From the NCBI GenBank assembly GCA_036873135.1, contig JAPTYO010000003.1, positions 23,026,001-23,090,000 on the forward strand: 64,000 bases of DNA. Reading direction: 5' to 3'. This DNA is from Clarkia xantiana subsp. parviflora (Eukaryota > Streptophyta > Magnoliopsida > Myrtales > Onagraceae). The notes below the pieces were generated by a model, which saw only the letters and a program-made list of their open reading frames with translations, did not search any database and was not told the origin of the DNA. Positions 1 to 10,718 of this stretch are shown piece after piece (the first letter of the stretch is position 1; every line of letters begins with the position of its first letter). Both the position numbers and the translations under genes were made by a program.

Positions 1-225
1 TTTGAGCTGTAATATCATTGTTGGATTAGCTGATCATTAAGTCATAGCTCACTAATTTCATTGTTGAGTGCTTAATTTGAGCTGTAATTTCATTGTTGGA
101 TTAGATGATCATTAAGTCCTAGCTCTCTAATTTCATTGTTGAGAAATTAATTTGAGCTGTAATTTCATTGTTGGACTGGGATTAGCTGATCATCAAGTCA
201 TAGCTGTAATTTCTTAGCTGTCTGC
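1..225. repeat. 75-bp tandem repeat in the last intron of the TMEM97-like gene
   Basis: Three copies of a unit starting tttgagctgtaat begin at 1, 76 and 151, each containing a cattgttgga core and a gatcattaagtc segment. The third copy has a small insertion. The array lies wholly in the intron upstream of the exon at 385. The true left end of the array is outside the window. Confidence 0.85.
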
Positions 226-384
226 TCGAGTATACCTGCTGTAAATGCTACTTCAGAATCCAGATTCATATATCATCCAACTTTTCATATATTTGTGGTT
301 CTAGTAGCGGCTAGTAAATTTGCAGTAAAATTTTGAAGTTGGGATGGTGTCTTACTCTAAACTTGATCACTCTTTGAATCACAG

Positions 385-561
385 GTTGCTATGATAGCGG
401 AACTGATGAGCTCCGGTAGGGCATCAGATAAACTGCTGGCTTTGTACTTTCCGTTCTTGGGGGCTGCGGTTCTAGCCATTTTGCGAGGGCTGCTGCCTTG
501 CTCCAAGGGCAGTACATCGACTGGCAGGAAGGCTCCACAGCCAAGGAAGAAAAGGGCTTGA
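385..561 (+). CDS. Last exon of a TMEM97/sigma-2-receptor-like (EXPERA family) gene, partial
   Basis: The exon follows an acceptor (cacag at 380-384) and encodes 58 residues before TGA at 559-561. It reads VAMIAELMSSGRASDKLL, then a hydrophobic helix around YFPFLGAAVLAILRGLLP, then a basic tail ending RKKRA. This matches the C-terminal transmembrane helix and lysine/arginine tail of plant TMEM97-like ER membrane proteins; the family binds sterol-like ligands, and the basic tail suits ER retention. Exon 1 lies left of the window. The phase-0 junction agrees with the donor of the neighbouring duplicated exon at 1780, which supports the splice choice. No lesion is visible in the part seen. Family assignment rests on recalled similarity. 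Confidence 0.8.
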   Translation, partial: VAMIAELMSSGRASDKLLALYFPFLGAAVLAILRGLLPCSKGSTSTGRKAPQPRKKRA

Positions 562-1461
562 TTTAGTGATTTTTTTTACTCTTCTAACCATTTTCAGAAG
601 AAAAAAAACAACTATTGTTCTTGTCTGTTTTAGTGATTGTTTTGCTGAGTTTGTGTCTAGTACTGCAGATACTGTGGCGATTTGTAGTTTTGGTTCGAAC
701 AAAAGAATTCAGCACTCAAATTTTTACATTCAAAACTAGATGCATTTGAATGTGCAAATTAATTCTATGTTTCATCTGCAGAATTAGATATTACCATTTG
801 GGGTGTTTGGATAAATGTAATTCCACATTATGTCGTTTGACAAACCAAACAATGTAATACAAATTGCAATGTGAATTTCATTGTCATTTGAGATTACGTC
901 TAAACTCTCTCCATTGTGAGGTGAGATTACAAACAGTTTATTATTTTATTATTATTATTATTTATTAAATAGATAAAGTATTATTATTAACTTTGTATTT
1001 TTCTATACTTAAAAATTTATTATTATTATTTATAATAAAAAATAATGTGCGTGATATTTGTACAAAATGAATCAAATCTTTCGTGTGCCATTTTTTTATG
1101 AAATTATTATATAAAAGGCTTCAACTAATACAATTTTGTGAATTAAGTTTTAATATTTTTCTAAGGCTTCACAGTACATCCACCCATATGCCCAGAGTCT
1201 AACTATGAAGAGAAGCAAACCATTATAACAGAGTAGCTTCATAAGCAAGTTACCTTCTTCTCATAATTAATCATGTACTTGTTCTATTAATTAATATCCT
1301 CTTGTGATTGATCCATTAAGCACATAGTTTTCTTCTACTAGCTTAGCTAAGACGACTTTCTCCGCATTTGGCTGTATGTTCTTCAATAATGAAGCTTCCA
1401 TTTCTTCATCTCATGTCTTTACATAAAACTCATATTCGTGATCCAATCGAACTCGAGTCGA
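562..1461. other. Intergenic spacer between the TMEM97-like gene and its decayed copy
   Basis: No gene is seen. The stretch holds the presumed 3' UTR of the upstream gene, then an AT-rich block (790-1110) starting gggtgtttggataaatgtaa and rich in ATT/TTA runs. That block resembles a decayed MITE, but no matching second end was found. A plausible remnant of the duplicated promoter and 5' UTR lies at 1150-1461. Confidence 0.5.
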
Positions 1462-1780
1462 ATGGGTGCATTCGGTAGTCTAATCGACGCGGTGCTCTTT
1501 CTCTTCTTTCTCGTAATTGCCGTCGGAGCACCGATGCTCGACGGCCAGACGATCTTGGCCGCAAAATTTCAACAGGACTACCTCGTGAACATCAATAGCT
1601 GGTACATGCGTGAGTATGGAGACTATCTTGTGGCCGAGAAGCCTGCCTTCTTTGTTGGTCTCTCGCCTGGTTCGAGCTATGTGGCCGCTCGCCGTTGTCA
1701 ATCTCTACGCCATTGTAGCCTCCAAGTCTTGGTTTAAGACCACTTGTTTGATCTCTGGCGTCGCTCACTTTACCGCCTTG
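1462..1780 (+). pseudogene. Exon 1 of a second TMEM97/sigma-2-receptor-like copy, frameshifted
   Basis: ATG at 1462 opens MGAFGSLIDAVLFLFFLVI, the first membrane helix of the family, followed by the WYMREYGDYLV segment. After FFVGL (about 1665) the family sequence continues in another frame as WPLAVVNLYAIVASKSWF, up to a good donor (gtaagc at 1781). The exon is 319 nt, which is not a multiple of three, whereas the junction implied by the intact neighbour is phase 0. So a net frameshift lies near 1665-1690. Exon 2 is absent downstream: the intron's 3' end is recognisable at 7857-7905, but a SINE follows the acceptor. The copy cannot give a full protein. Confidence 0.8.
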
Positions 1781-2301
1781 GTAAGCACTATTTCAAATTT
1801 AGCCAAAATAAGTACCATTTTAAATTCTTGTTCATATGAACTTCTGTATTGTTCGATTCAGTTTTTTCTCATAGATTCCTTAAATGTGATTACATCTTTT
1901 AAATTTAGACCAGTGAATCTGTTGTGTTATGGTTAGTTATATAATCTTGGACTGTTTCATGTTTCTGTATACCCGTTCTGGTTATGCTGCAAAGTGCGTC
2001 GAACTATAAAGACTAAATTACGTATTTATCTATATAGTTTTACAACAGTTGGTAAGATGATTACTATAAATTTTTGTGGTATCAAAGTAACTAGCAAAAT
2101 TCGCATTGACTTTTTATCTAATAAATGAATCCCTTTCAGAAGTCGGGCTTTTATTACTCAAAGAGTTTAGGCCTTAAATGCTAGTTTAATATTAAAGCAT
2201 CTTTTGGTCTAGCTGTTTAGGTTCTACATATTAATCAAGTTTGTATTCAAGTAAGAACGATGAAACAAAACATGAATTTATATATACCGATTATGCCATA
2301 A

Positions 2302-5300
2302 TTTGGTATCAGAGCTCCGTTTGATTAGAAGTTTCTGGAGCTGCATCAAGTCAGTAGATTCTTGTAGCTGCGTGGGTCTTCTACTGTTGCTTCTACTCCT
2401 GTGTGGATCTTCTTTGATGTGTAGGTTCCTCATTCTTCTATTCTAATGATACAGTGTGTGTTTCAGTGAATTTCTGCTACTTCGTAGATCTTCTCTGTTG
2501 TGTGTGTCCATCTGCAACTGCAGTAATGTTATATGGGGTATAAATGAGTTTTTAGTTGTTACATTCAACGTGTTCGTCGAAATTCCTCAATGAGAGTGGC
2601 TGATTTTGTTTAGCTTATATAGTTTGCTTGGGCTCTGCTGCTATTTGTCTTGGTCTTCTTGCTGGTTTATCTGCTGCTACTTCCAATGGAAACAATGTCG
2701 TTTTTACCACAGACTAGCTTTGCTAGAATACCCTATTTTCCTATATAAGATTGGATTATTGATACAGGTGCTACTAATCATATGACATCTCAGAAGGAGT
2801 CGTCGTTTAATTTGCGGGCTAACGATACCCCCGTTTCTGTGAGTCTACCTAATGGAGGGAAGTCCATGGCGACATATCCTGGTTCATGCGACTTGGGTGC
2901 CTAATTTTCGCTATAATTTGATTTCAATATCCAAATTGACGAATGATCTGTCTTGTCATGCTATTTTTCCCACCATAGGGTTATTTTTCAGGAAAATTTA
3001 AATGGGAGAATTTGTGGGATTGGTAAGCAACTCAATGGCCTTTACATGTTGGAGGGGTCTAGTGTGCAGAGGGGGTTTTTGTGCTGCAGTTAGTTCTCCT
3101 CGAGTATGTCATGCTACAGATTCTTATGGTGCAGATTGTACTATGGATGGAACGCTTTGACATCGAAGGCTTGGTCATGTTTCGTTGGATAAGCTGATGC
3201 AACTTTCATCTATTTCTAGTTGTCTACGTGCTGACACATATGTGAAGGATTGCAGTATTTTCCCCTTGGCAAAGCAATGAGGTCTTTCCATATGAAGGTC
3301 GTGCCTTCATCATTTGCCTTAATACGTACATATGGAAGTTTGGGGTCCGTATCGCACACAATTATGATGGTCACCGTTATTTCTTGACTATTGTGGATGA
3401 TTACCCTCGTTGTACTTGGGAGTACTTATTGAAATTGAAGGATGAAGTTTTCTTGAAGATACGAGATTTTCTTGTCCTTGTACAAACCCAGTTTTCTGCC
3501 ATTGTTAAGATGGCCCGCTTGGATAATGAGACAGAGTTCTTCAATGACCACGTCAGTAACTTGTTCACTAGGAATTGTATAATTCATCAAAGTAGTTGCG
3601 TGGGCATGCCTCAACAAAATAGGGGAGCGGAACGTAAACATCGACACTTATTAGACACATCTCGGGATTTGAAGTTTCAGGGTTCAATTCTAACAAAGTA
3701 CTGGGGTCATTGTGTTCTTGCGGCGTGTTATTTAATCAATCATCTACCTTCTACCGTGCTTGATGGACAGGCACCACATTCAACTCTTCTTGGACAGGCC
3801 CCATGCATTTCACATTTGAGAGTATTGGATTCTCTTTGCTTTGCAACTAATCTATCAAATCATGATAAGTTTGCTGCTCGTTCCGTGCCATCGATCATGA
3901 TGGGTTATTCAATAACTCAGAAATGATATATATTGCTTCAGATTCAGGACTCCAGGTTCTTTGTTAGTGGAGATGTTATTTTCCGTGAAAGTATTTTCCC
4001 ATTTTCCATGGCTAAATCAGAGGTTGTTCGGTTGTTTCCACCTATATCTTGGTCTCTTGATGATCATCAACTTGAATCTCAATTTACGTACTGCTAAGCA
4101 ATTTCTTGATGTTGGAGCCGATTTTACATCTCCACCAGTGTATGTTCAACCATCAATGCAAGAGTTTCAGACAGTAACACCTCCAGTGCTCGAGGGCGTG
4201 CCTGAGGTCGTGCCCGCTTCAGTGCCTGAGGCCATGCCCGCTCCAATACCTTAGGTTGTGCCCACTCCAGTGATTGAAACCATTCCTGCTCCAGTGCCCG
4301 ATTCAGTATCTTCATCTATGCCGATACCAGAACTTGTTCATGATCCGATTCCTTTGCGACGCAGCTCGCGTTCTCAGCGACCACCTAGATGGCACACATA
4401 CTTCTTTATTGGTTCTCGGAAGCATACGACACTTTTTTCCTTAGAAAAATTCAGTGTATTATAGACTGATTTCGCCTCCTTATCAGTGTTATCTCTCTGC
4501 TATAGATAAAGTGAGTGAACCGCACACGTTCACTGAGGCTTCCAAGAATTCAGAGTGGGTTGATGCCATGAAAGCTGAAATTGCTACCCTTCAGAAGAAT
4601 GATACTTGGTATTTAGTCTCGTTGCCATAAGGTAAACAAACAATTGGTTGTAAGTGGGTTTATAAGGTGAAGTACAATTATGATGGTTCCATTGATCGTT
4701 GAAATGATCATTTGGTTGCCAAAGGATATACACAGCTGGATGAGATTGATTATATAGAGACATTTTCACATGTGGCTAAAATGGTGAGCTTCGGTTGATT
4801 TTAGCACTTGCGGCAGCTTCTAGTTGGAAGATTCATTAACTTGATATCAACAACGCCTTTCTTTAAGATGATCTTGATGAAGACGTATATATGCAGCTAC
4901 CTTAGGTGTTCACTAAGCCATCTTCTGCGCATTTGGTTTGCAAATTGAAAAAGTCTTTATACGGTCTTAAACAGGCTTCTCGTCAATGGAATTTGAAGCT
5001 CACTAATTCCTTGCTTTTGAATGGATATGAACAAAGTAAGTATGATTACTCTTTATTTATGAAGCGAGAGGGTACTTGAGCTGTTTACTTGCTCGTTTAT
5101 GTCGACAACTTGTTGATTATTGGATCAGATGAAAACATGGTTGAACAATTAAAGAATATCTTGACCGATCATTTCAAGCTCAGGGATCTCAGCTTGCTTC
5201 GCTTTTTTTAAGGCACTGTCATTAATTAACGTAAATATGCATTGGAACTCATTGAAGCTGCTGGTTTGATAGGTGCTAAACCCGCCACGACACCTATGGA

Positions 5301-5737
5301 GGTGAATTTGAAACTCATTTCTTATGATTATGATCACCAATTTCATACAAACCCCAGTGATGCTCTTCTTGATAATCCTGAACTCTACAAACACTTGGTT
5401 GAGCGGTTGCTTTATCTATGACGTGGCCGGATATCTGCTTTTCAGTTCAACGATTGAGTCAATTCTTGCACTAGCCAAAGCGTTCTCACCTTAATGCTGC
5501 TCTACGTGTTATTCGTTATATCAATGTGCACCCTAGTCAATGTATCTTCTTCCCTGCCAATAACTCGCTCAATTTGTCGGTTTATTGTGATAGTGATTGC
5601 GCATGTTGCCTTCTTACTCGTCGATCCATTATCGGGTATTGTGTTCGTCATGGTGCTGCTACGGTATTATGGAAGGCAAATAGACAACCTACAGTCTCGC
5701 TCTTGTCAGCTGAGGATGAATATCGACGTCACAAATA
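2302..5737 (+). mobile_element. Decayed Ty1/copia retrotransposon
   Basis: A copia-type primer binding site TGGTATCAGAGC lies at 2304-2315. Translated pieces in copia order follow. A retropepsin site WIIDTGATNHM is near 2750, a GAG-pre-integrase remnant near 3160, and an integrase core at 3384-3926 (IVDDYPRCTWEY, WNETEF-like, NRGAERKH). Reverse transcriptase pieces run from about 4560 (CKWVYKVKYNYDGS, VAKGYTQ), and RNase H remnants end at the SAEDEY motif near 5725. Many stops and frameshifts interrupt all domains. No LTR pair could be delimited, and the RNase H is cut off where the next element begins. Inserted in the intron of the decayed TMEM97-like copy. Confidence 0.85.
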
Positions 5738-5739
5738 AA

Positions 5740-7347
5740 TGGCCCGGGCCAAGAATGTGCCCACACATTCCCCCACCCGGACCACTGCTCATGCGTCACA
5801 AAAATAACTAATGGCATGGAAGGAACAACCAACTAATGACACTCTCAAGCAGGAAAGATGATTAGACACATCAAAATATGAAACACATAGAAGAAGAACT
5901 CAAGCAAGGCGTGGGTCAAACCTCCCTTGCTCAAAATCCAAAGCATACCCACCACCAAGGGTAACACCATTTTCAAGCTACAAGGAAGAATCCCACGGTC
6001 ACAACCGTCTCCCTACGCCAACCCATGGGGAGACAGATGCATAATGATATCGGGTGGATGGACAATCTCCACTAAAAAGAAAGCAACTCCTCAAATTACG
6101 GTAATGACGGAACTTATCAGCTCTCACGAGGACAGCACCCCAACTTACAAGCCAATACGTACTATCCCCACTAACATACTCGAGAGGCAAAGCATGCTCA
6201 CTACAGGACCGGCCTTATATATGAGCTACCAAACATAGCCAATGCAAGGAGTATCCCTTTACATACAACAACGTTTCCACTACGAGGGCATCTATACATT
6301 CGCCAATTACCTAGTGTAACCAACACAGGGGTAAACCCCTACATGTAAAGATATCAAAATACTCACTACGGGGTAATGATACATGCATGAGATACCAAAT
6401 GTAGCCACTTCAAGGGCTAACCCCCGCGTCCGGAACGCCAAACACATCCACAATAAGGGACAACTACAAGTATACAATATAATATATGCAGGTTTCGCAA
6501 TCAACGCAAGGGCTAACCCATCCCCCCTGACGTCCGAAGCATGCCGACTACGGAGGCGACCATATACATACAACTCTGTATGCACAGTTCACAAAGCGTG
6601 GTTAACACGAAGGCCAACCCCCACTTATGGAGGTTCAAGGTATGCATGCCACGAAAGTAATCTTAGTATTGAGCCGCGAATGCAAAATCACCATTCATGA
6701 AGCCCCAAAATCAAATTACAAAGTATATCTACAAGGGAAGCAACCCCTTAGCCTACACAAAGGGAATAACGCTCCAACATATATGAAGGGAACAACATTC
6801 TATATATATTTATAAAGACTCTTTTATACAAAGAGTAAGATGGTGAATTTTAACCATTCTCACCTCCTCCTATATAAAGTGAATTCGATGGATAATGTTA
6901 AAGGACCATGCCCACACTCCGGCAAACGGGGAGAAAAACGTCATGCCCAGCGAAGGCCAAGGCTAAAAACAATACTCACACTCTCCAAACAGAGTACAAC
7001 ATCACTTCCAAAACGTCCCATCGGTTCCAAGAATCCCAAAAAGAGGTCCTCCAATAAGGAGACAGACCTAAAGGCTTAGTAAATGGGACAAATGCCTATA
7101 TTTCATACTTATAATCATCTACGTTGTCCATGTACATACTTTTATTAATTATCACCAACACCCATGTTGGTTAACACTCACATGTTGTATGAACACCCTT
7201 TCAACATGGAGCAAGAAAAAATTGCAACGTTCCTCGAGCACTCAAGGAAGGCAGGGATCGTCATAACGGTACATTTCATCGCTTGGGCGATATTCCGCAA
7301 AAATAGAGTCAAGTAAAGGTTAAACCATTGCTTGACTTGGGGGAAAG
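5740..7347 (+). mobile_element. 3' internal region of a Ty3-like element, non-coding
   Basis: No credible coding region. The stretch has irregular short repeats with themes such as caagggctaaccc and ggggtaaacccc, typical of spacer in non-autonomous Tat-like elements. It ends with a stem-loop (gagtcaag at 7306 and cttgact from 7331) and a purine-rich tract, cttgggggaaag, directly before the LTR at 7348. The 5' part of the element and its 5' LTR are missing. Confidence 0.65.
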
Positions 7348-7856
7348 TGTTGGATATACGCCCAAGCAATTGAAAATTAGACTCTATAATTGGGCCATAT
7401 TCGATAAGAATTCGAAACTTGGATAAACGGACACCCGATGCCCAAATACTTAGGCCCAAAAACATCATGAGGGGCGAAATCTACTCGGGAAGACCCCGAG
7501 TGGTAAAAACCACTCGAAGGTACCCACCCTGGTACCCCCCCTCCATTCGGACGAGTCACATTGGTCCGGACCCTTAACCCCGGACGAAATATCGTCCGGG
7601 GCTCGCCCTTAGAGGTCATTCTCGGGACACTTAAACTATATTAAGCTCATATATGGTCAGACCAATGTCAAATTCATCATATTTACGGCCAACACAAGTT
7701 TATGTTATTAAATCGCCACAACCAGATCGGAAAAGCACCGGAACCGGAGCGGTTCACTAGAAACTCTATAAATAGAGCTCTTATCTCATCATTTGAAGGT
7801 AATCTATCTCTTTTTAAGCTTACTTTCTCTCTCTAAGTCCATGCTGTGTGCAAACA
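7348..7856 (+). repeat. LTR of the Ty3-like element, TGTTGGATATACGCCC type
   Basis: Starts TGTTGGATATACGCCC and ends GTGTGCAAACA, the same ends as the solo LTR at 27047-27800. A TATA box (tataaata) is at about 7767. Upstream of it lies a run of short inverted repeats, for example ccccggacg...cgtccgggg near 7580. The sequence right after the LTR resumes the TMEM97 intron (see the entry at 7857). Confidence 0.75.
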
Positions 7857-7905
7857 ATTTTATGGTGTATTACTCTAAACTTCATCATCACTTTATGAAT
7901 TGCAG
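7857..7905 (+). other. Remnant 3' end of the duplicated TMEM97-like intron
   Basis: The string tggtgtattactctaaactt and the following bases up to gcag closely parallel 345-384, the intron end of the upstream copy. This fixes where host sequence resumes after the retroelement cluster and shows that the expected exon 2 is missing. Confidence 0.65.
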
Positions 7906-8050
7906 ACCAGACTAATCCCCACTCGCACCGGGTCAGTCCATAATGGTTAAAGTGCTGGTTTTGAACAATTTTTCATTCCCATAATTACTAGCGGGGATTG
8001 AACCGCTGACCTCTGGTTAAGGGATGATGCGTTGAACCACCACACCATTG
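7906..8050 (-). mobile_element. tRNA-derived SINE, antisense
   Basis: On the minus strand a polymerase III A-box-like region (8026-8048) is followed by a B box, GGTTCAATCC (7995-8004). A tail ending gtgcgagtggggattagtct follows, as in plant tRNA-derived SINEs. It starts right at the acceptor of the decayed intron, in place of exon 2. Target duplications are not clear. Confidence 0.6.
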
Positions 8051-8150
8051 TTACATGGTTTGCATGTTTCGGTGTTTGTTATTTGTTTTTATTGTTTATT
8101 TTGTAAACCAGGAAAATCAAACAAAATAGCAAACCAAACGTTGCTAATAC

Positions 8151-9600
8151 CTACTTAATAACTAGTCTAAACTCGATTAAATCAAGTACATCATACATAA
8201 CTATCGGCATCAAAGTCAAGGGAGGCTCAAAAAGAGTTCTAAAATTGTTTTCCGAGTTCATAGCATCCTTAGCTAGAAAGTATGCTACTTTGTTGGCTTC
8301 ACGAAACACGTGTGTAAGCTTGTATTTCCTGAAATTTAACATAAGCTTCCTACAATCAACAATCAGAGGCATAAGTGGTGTATCCTAGCTCATTGTAGTC
8401 ATCGACTATCAAGTTAATGACTTATTGAGCGTTTGATTCCACATGAATCACATCAATCCTCAAACTCTTAGCCAACAAAAGGCCAACACGAATGGGCCAT
8501 ATAGCTCAGCCACTAAGATGTTCGTGATCCCTAGTAGCCTTTGGAACTTTCTCACCCAGCCACTGAGGTTGTTCCGTAGAACGGGTGCACAAGCAGCTTG
8601 GCCAGAGTTTCCAATAGAAGAGCCATCCGTATTCATTTTTGTCCAGCCTTCAGTGGAGGGGACCCATCCTACTTGGACATCATGTCTTTTGATGGTGTCA
8701 CTACTCTTAGAGATACAAGTTCAAACATCTTTTGCATGATCAAGAACCTGAGCAGACGAGAGGTTTATCATTAAAAAAATTGAATTTATATTCTTTCAAA
8801 TGAACCAAGTAACATATGACCGAGAGGTTTATCATTAAAAAAATTGAATTTATATTTTTCAAATGAACCAAGTAACATATGTGAAGATAAATCTCCACTC
8901 AATATCATTACTATAATTTGAGATGTTCCTGCAATTTGACCTAAGCTAAGAATAAATGCTAATCAAATGGAAGTTGTTAACATAAGAGGGAATGCCAATA
9001 TCAGTTCAAACTTTTGTACTTGGCCAAAAAAAAAAAGTTCAAACTTTTGTAATTAAGTCACACTCACGAAGAACATGCAGAGTCTTTTCTTTAACAAGGC
9101 CGCAAAGATGGCAAATATGACTTATATTAGTACCCCATTTATGGAGCATACTAACTGTGGAAATACGGTCATGAGTGTAAAGCCAAATAGTTGACTTAAT
9201 CCTAAGAATTGTTTCAAACTTCCACACCCAATCTCTTGTGTCCACCACATGTTCAGGTATTTATGCAGTTTTTGCTTGATACTTTTGTGAACCGTAGCAA
9301 CGGATGAGATAACTTTTGGAGACCCCATCCAAACATTTTGTCAGTCTGACCATCAATATATAATACTTCTCGGAGTAGCACAAATTCTATTCTTGATAGC
9401 TTCCAGAACTTGGAATGTAATTCGAGAAAAATTCCAAGCACCATTGCTTTTGAAGAATATTCCTAATTAACTTTCAAGTTTTCCTCCTTAATGTAAAGAG
9501 ACCCATAGATTAGAGATCTTAAAGTACATTGACCCAACCAATTAACAAACCAAAGATTCACTATAGATCCATCTCCAATATCCATCACCCTCTTTTATGA
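8151..9600 (-). pseudogene. LINE (non-LTR) retrotransposon 3' remnant: zf-RVT and RNase H
   Basis: Reading the minus strand: IGDGSIVNLWFVNWLGQ near 9570 is the segment usually found after the LINE reverse transcriptase. Pieces of a zf-RVT domain follow (about 9240-9040; CHLCGLVKEKTLHVLREC). Next comes an RNase H domain (about 8700-8380; WTKMNTDGSSIGN, LVAELYG) and its C-terminal part at 8372-8151 (HVFREANKVAYFLAK). Stops and frameshifts separate the parts, and a duplicated AT-rich stretch splits them at 8757-8881. No intact reading frame remains. Confidence 0.8.
8757..8881. repeat. Tandem duplication of about 63 bp
   Basis: Two adjacent copies begin gagaggtttatcattaaaaa near 8758 and 8821 and both end at aagtaacatatg. 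They differ by a small indel in the T-run. They lie between the RNase H and zf-RVT parts of the LINE remnant. Confidence 0.8.
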
Positions 9601-10039
9601 TTTTCTTACTTAGTTCAAGGCTTTCCGGGTACAAGACCCGGTCTTTGGAGGGATTTAAGTATATGTGATCTAGGACTTTTGCCCAAGGGCTGCAGACTTC
9701 TATTCGTTTGATGGGTAATTGGGTATCACATTGTAGCTCCCCAACAAAATCAAATGTCATTTGTGACTTGAAAATTCTTGTAAAGAGGAGAGTTTACAAC
9801 AATTCAATAAAAAAACTGCCAAGTGACCTTTATTTTCTACCTTTTTAGATGTCCACATGTAGAATTTTAATACAAAATCGCAAAAATAGCGTGATATACT
9901 TGACAAAATTCTATTATTTGGCGTAAACACAAAGCTTACGCAATAAGTTTTAGATCCTACCTAAATTGCCAAAAACCTGTAGTTGTAGTTCTTGACTTGG
10001 CCGACAAAAGACGACCCGCCAAAAGACCGAAACAAGGCT

Positions 10040-10500
10040 TATTGTTTGAGACAAACAAAACAAAAGCTCTAGGTTTAGACAGAGCCGAATGGCAAAGCTT
10101 ATAACTAACTGTAGCTCTTTTATTCAAAGATTAATGCAGTTTGAGCCCAACACAACAAAACCCTAGTTTTAGCATTAGCCGAATAGCAAAGCTAACTAAC
10201 TATAGTTTCAGACACACACAACAAACCAACCTTAGGTTTAGACTTAGCCGACGAACCGGCAAACCTAACGACCTGTATAGTTTCAGACACTCAATAAAAC
10301 CCTAGTTTTAGCCCTAGCCAAATGGCAAAGCTAACAAACTATAGTACCTGTATAGTTTCAGGCAAACCAAATTAAAAACCCTAAGTTTTTAGCCTTAGCC
10401 AAATGGCAAAGCTAACAAGCTCTAGTTTCAGACACACAAATATAAAAACCTTAGGTTTAGCCCTAGCCCAATGGCAAAGCTACCAAATGAAAAGTCAAAT
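10040..10500. repeat. Degenerate repeat cluster downstream of the HD-ZIP gene
   Basis: Five to six irregular copies of a unit with themes ccctagttttagc, agccgaatggcaaagct and tatagtttcagacacac, spaced about 60-90 bp. The aaaccctag pieces look telomere-like but are single, not in runs. No coding content was recognised. It lies just past the presumed 3' UTR of the HD-ZIP IV gene. Confidence 0.6.
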
Positions 10501-10718
10501 CCTCTCTCGATCCTCTCTATTAATGTACTCGGTTTACGGAAGTCAATACCCGAACCTCTCCACAGTCCACACCGAACGATCTCATTGAAGGTGCGCTCTT
10601 GACTTCACCGGAACCACTGTACTCCATATCTGCAAAAGACGAAGCTTCACTTAATAACATTATGTGATAATATATAGAGAAGTAAAGCAGAAATGTGAAA
10701 AAAAACTTATAACTTACA

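Noticed and set aside
10040..10500. Telomere-like aaaccctag motifs as an interstitial telomere
   Set aside because: Motifs occur singly in a longer repeat unit, never in tandem.
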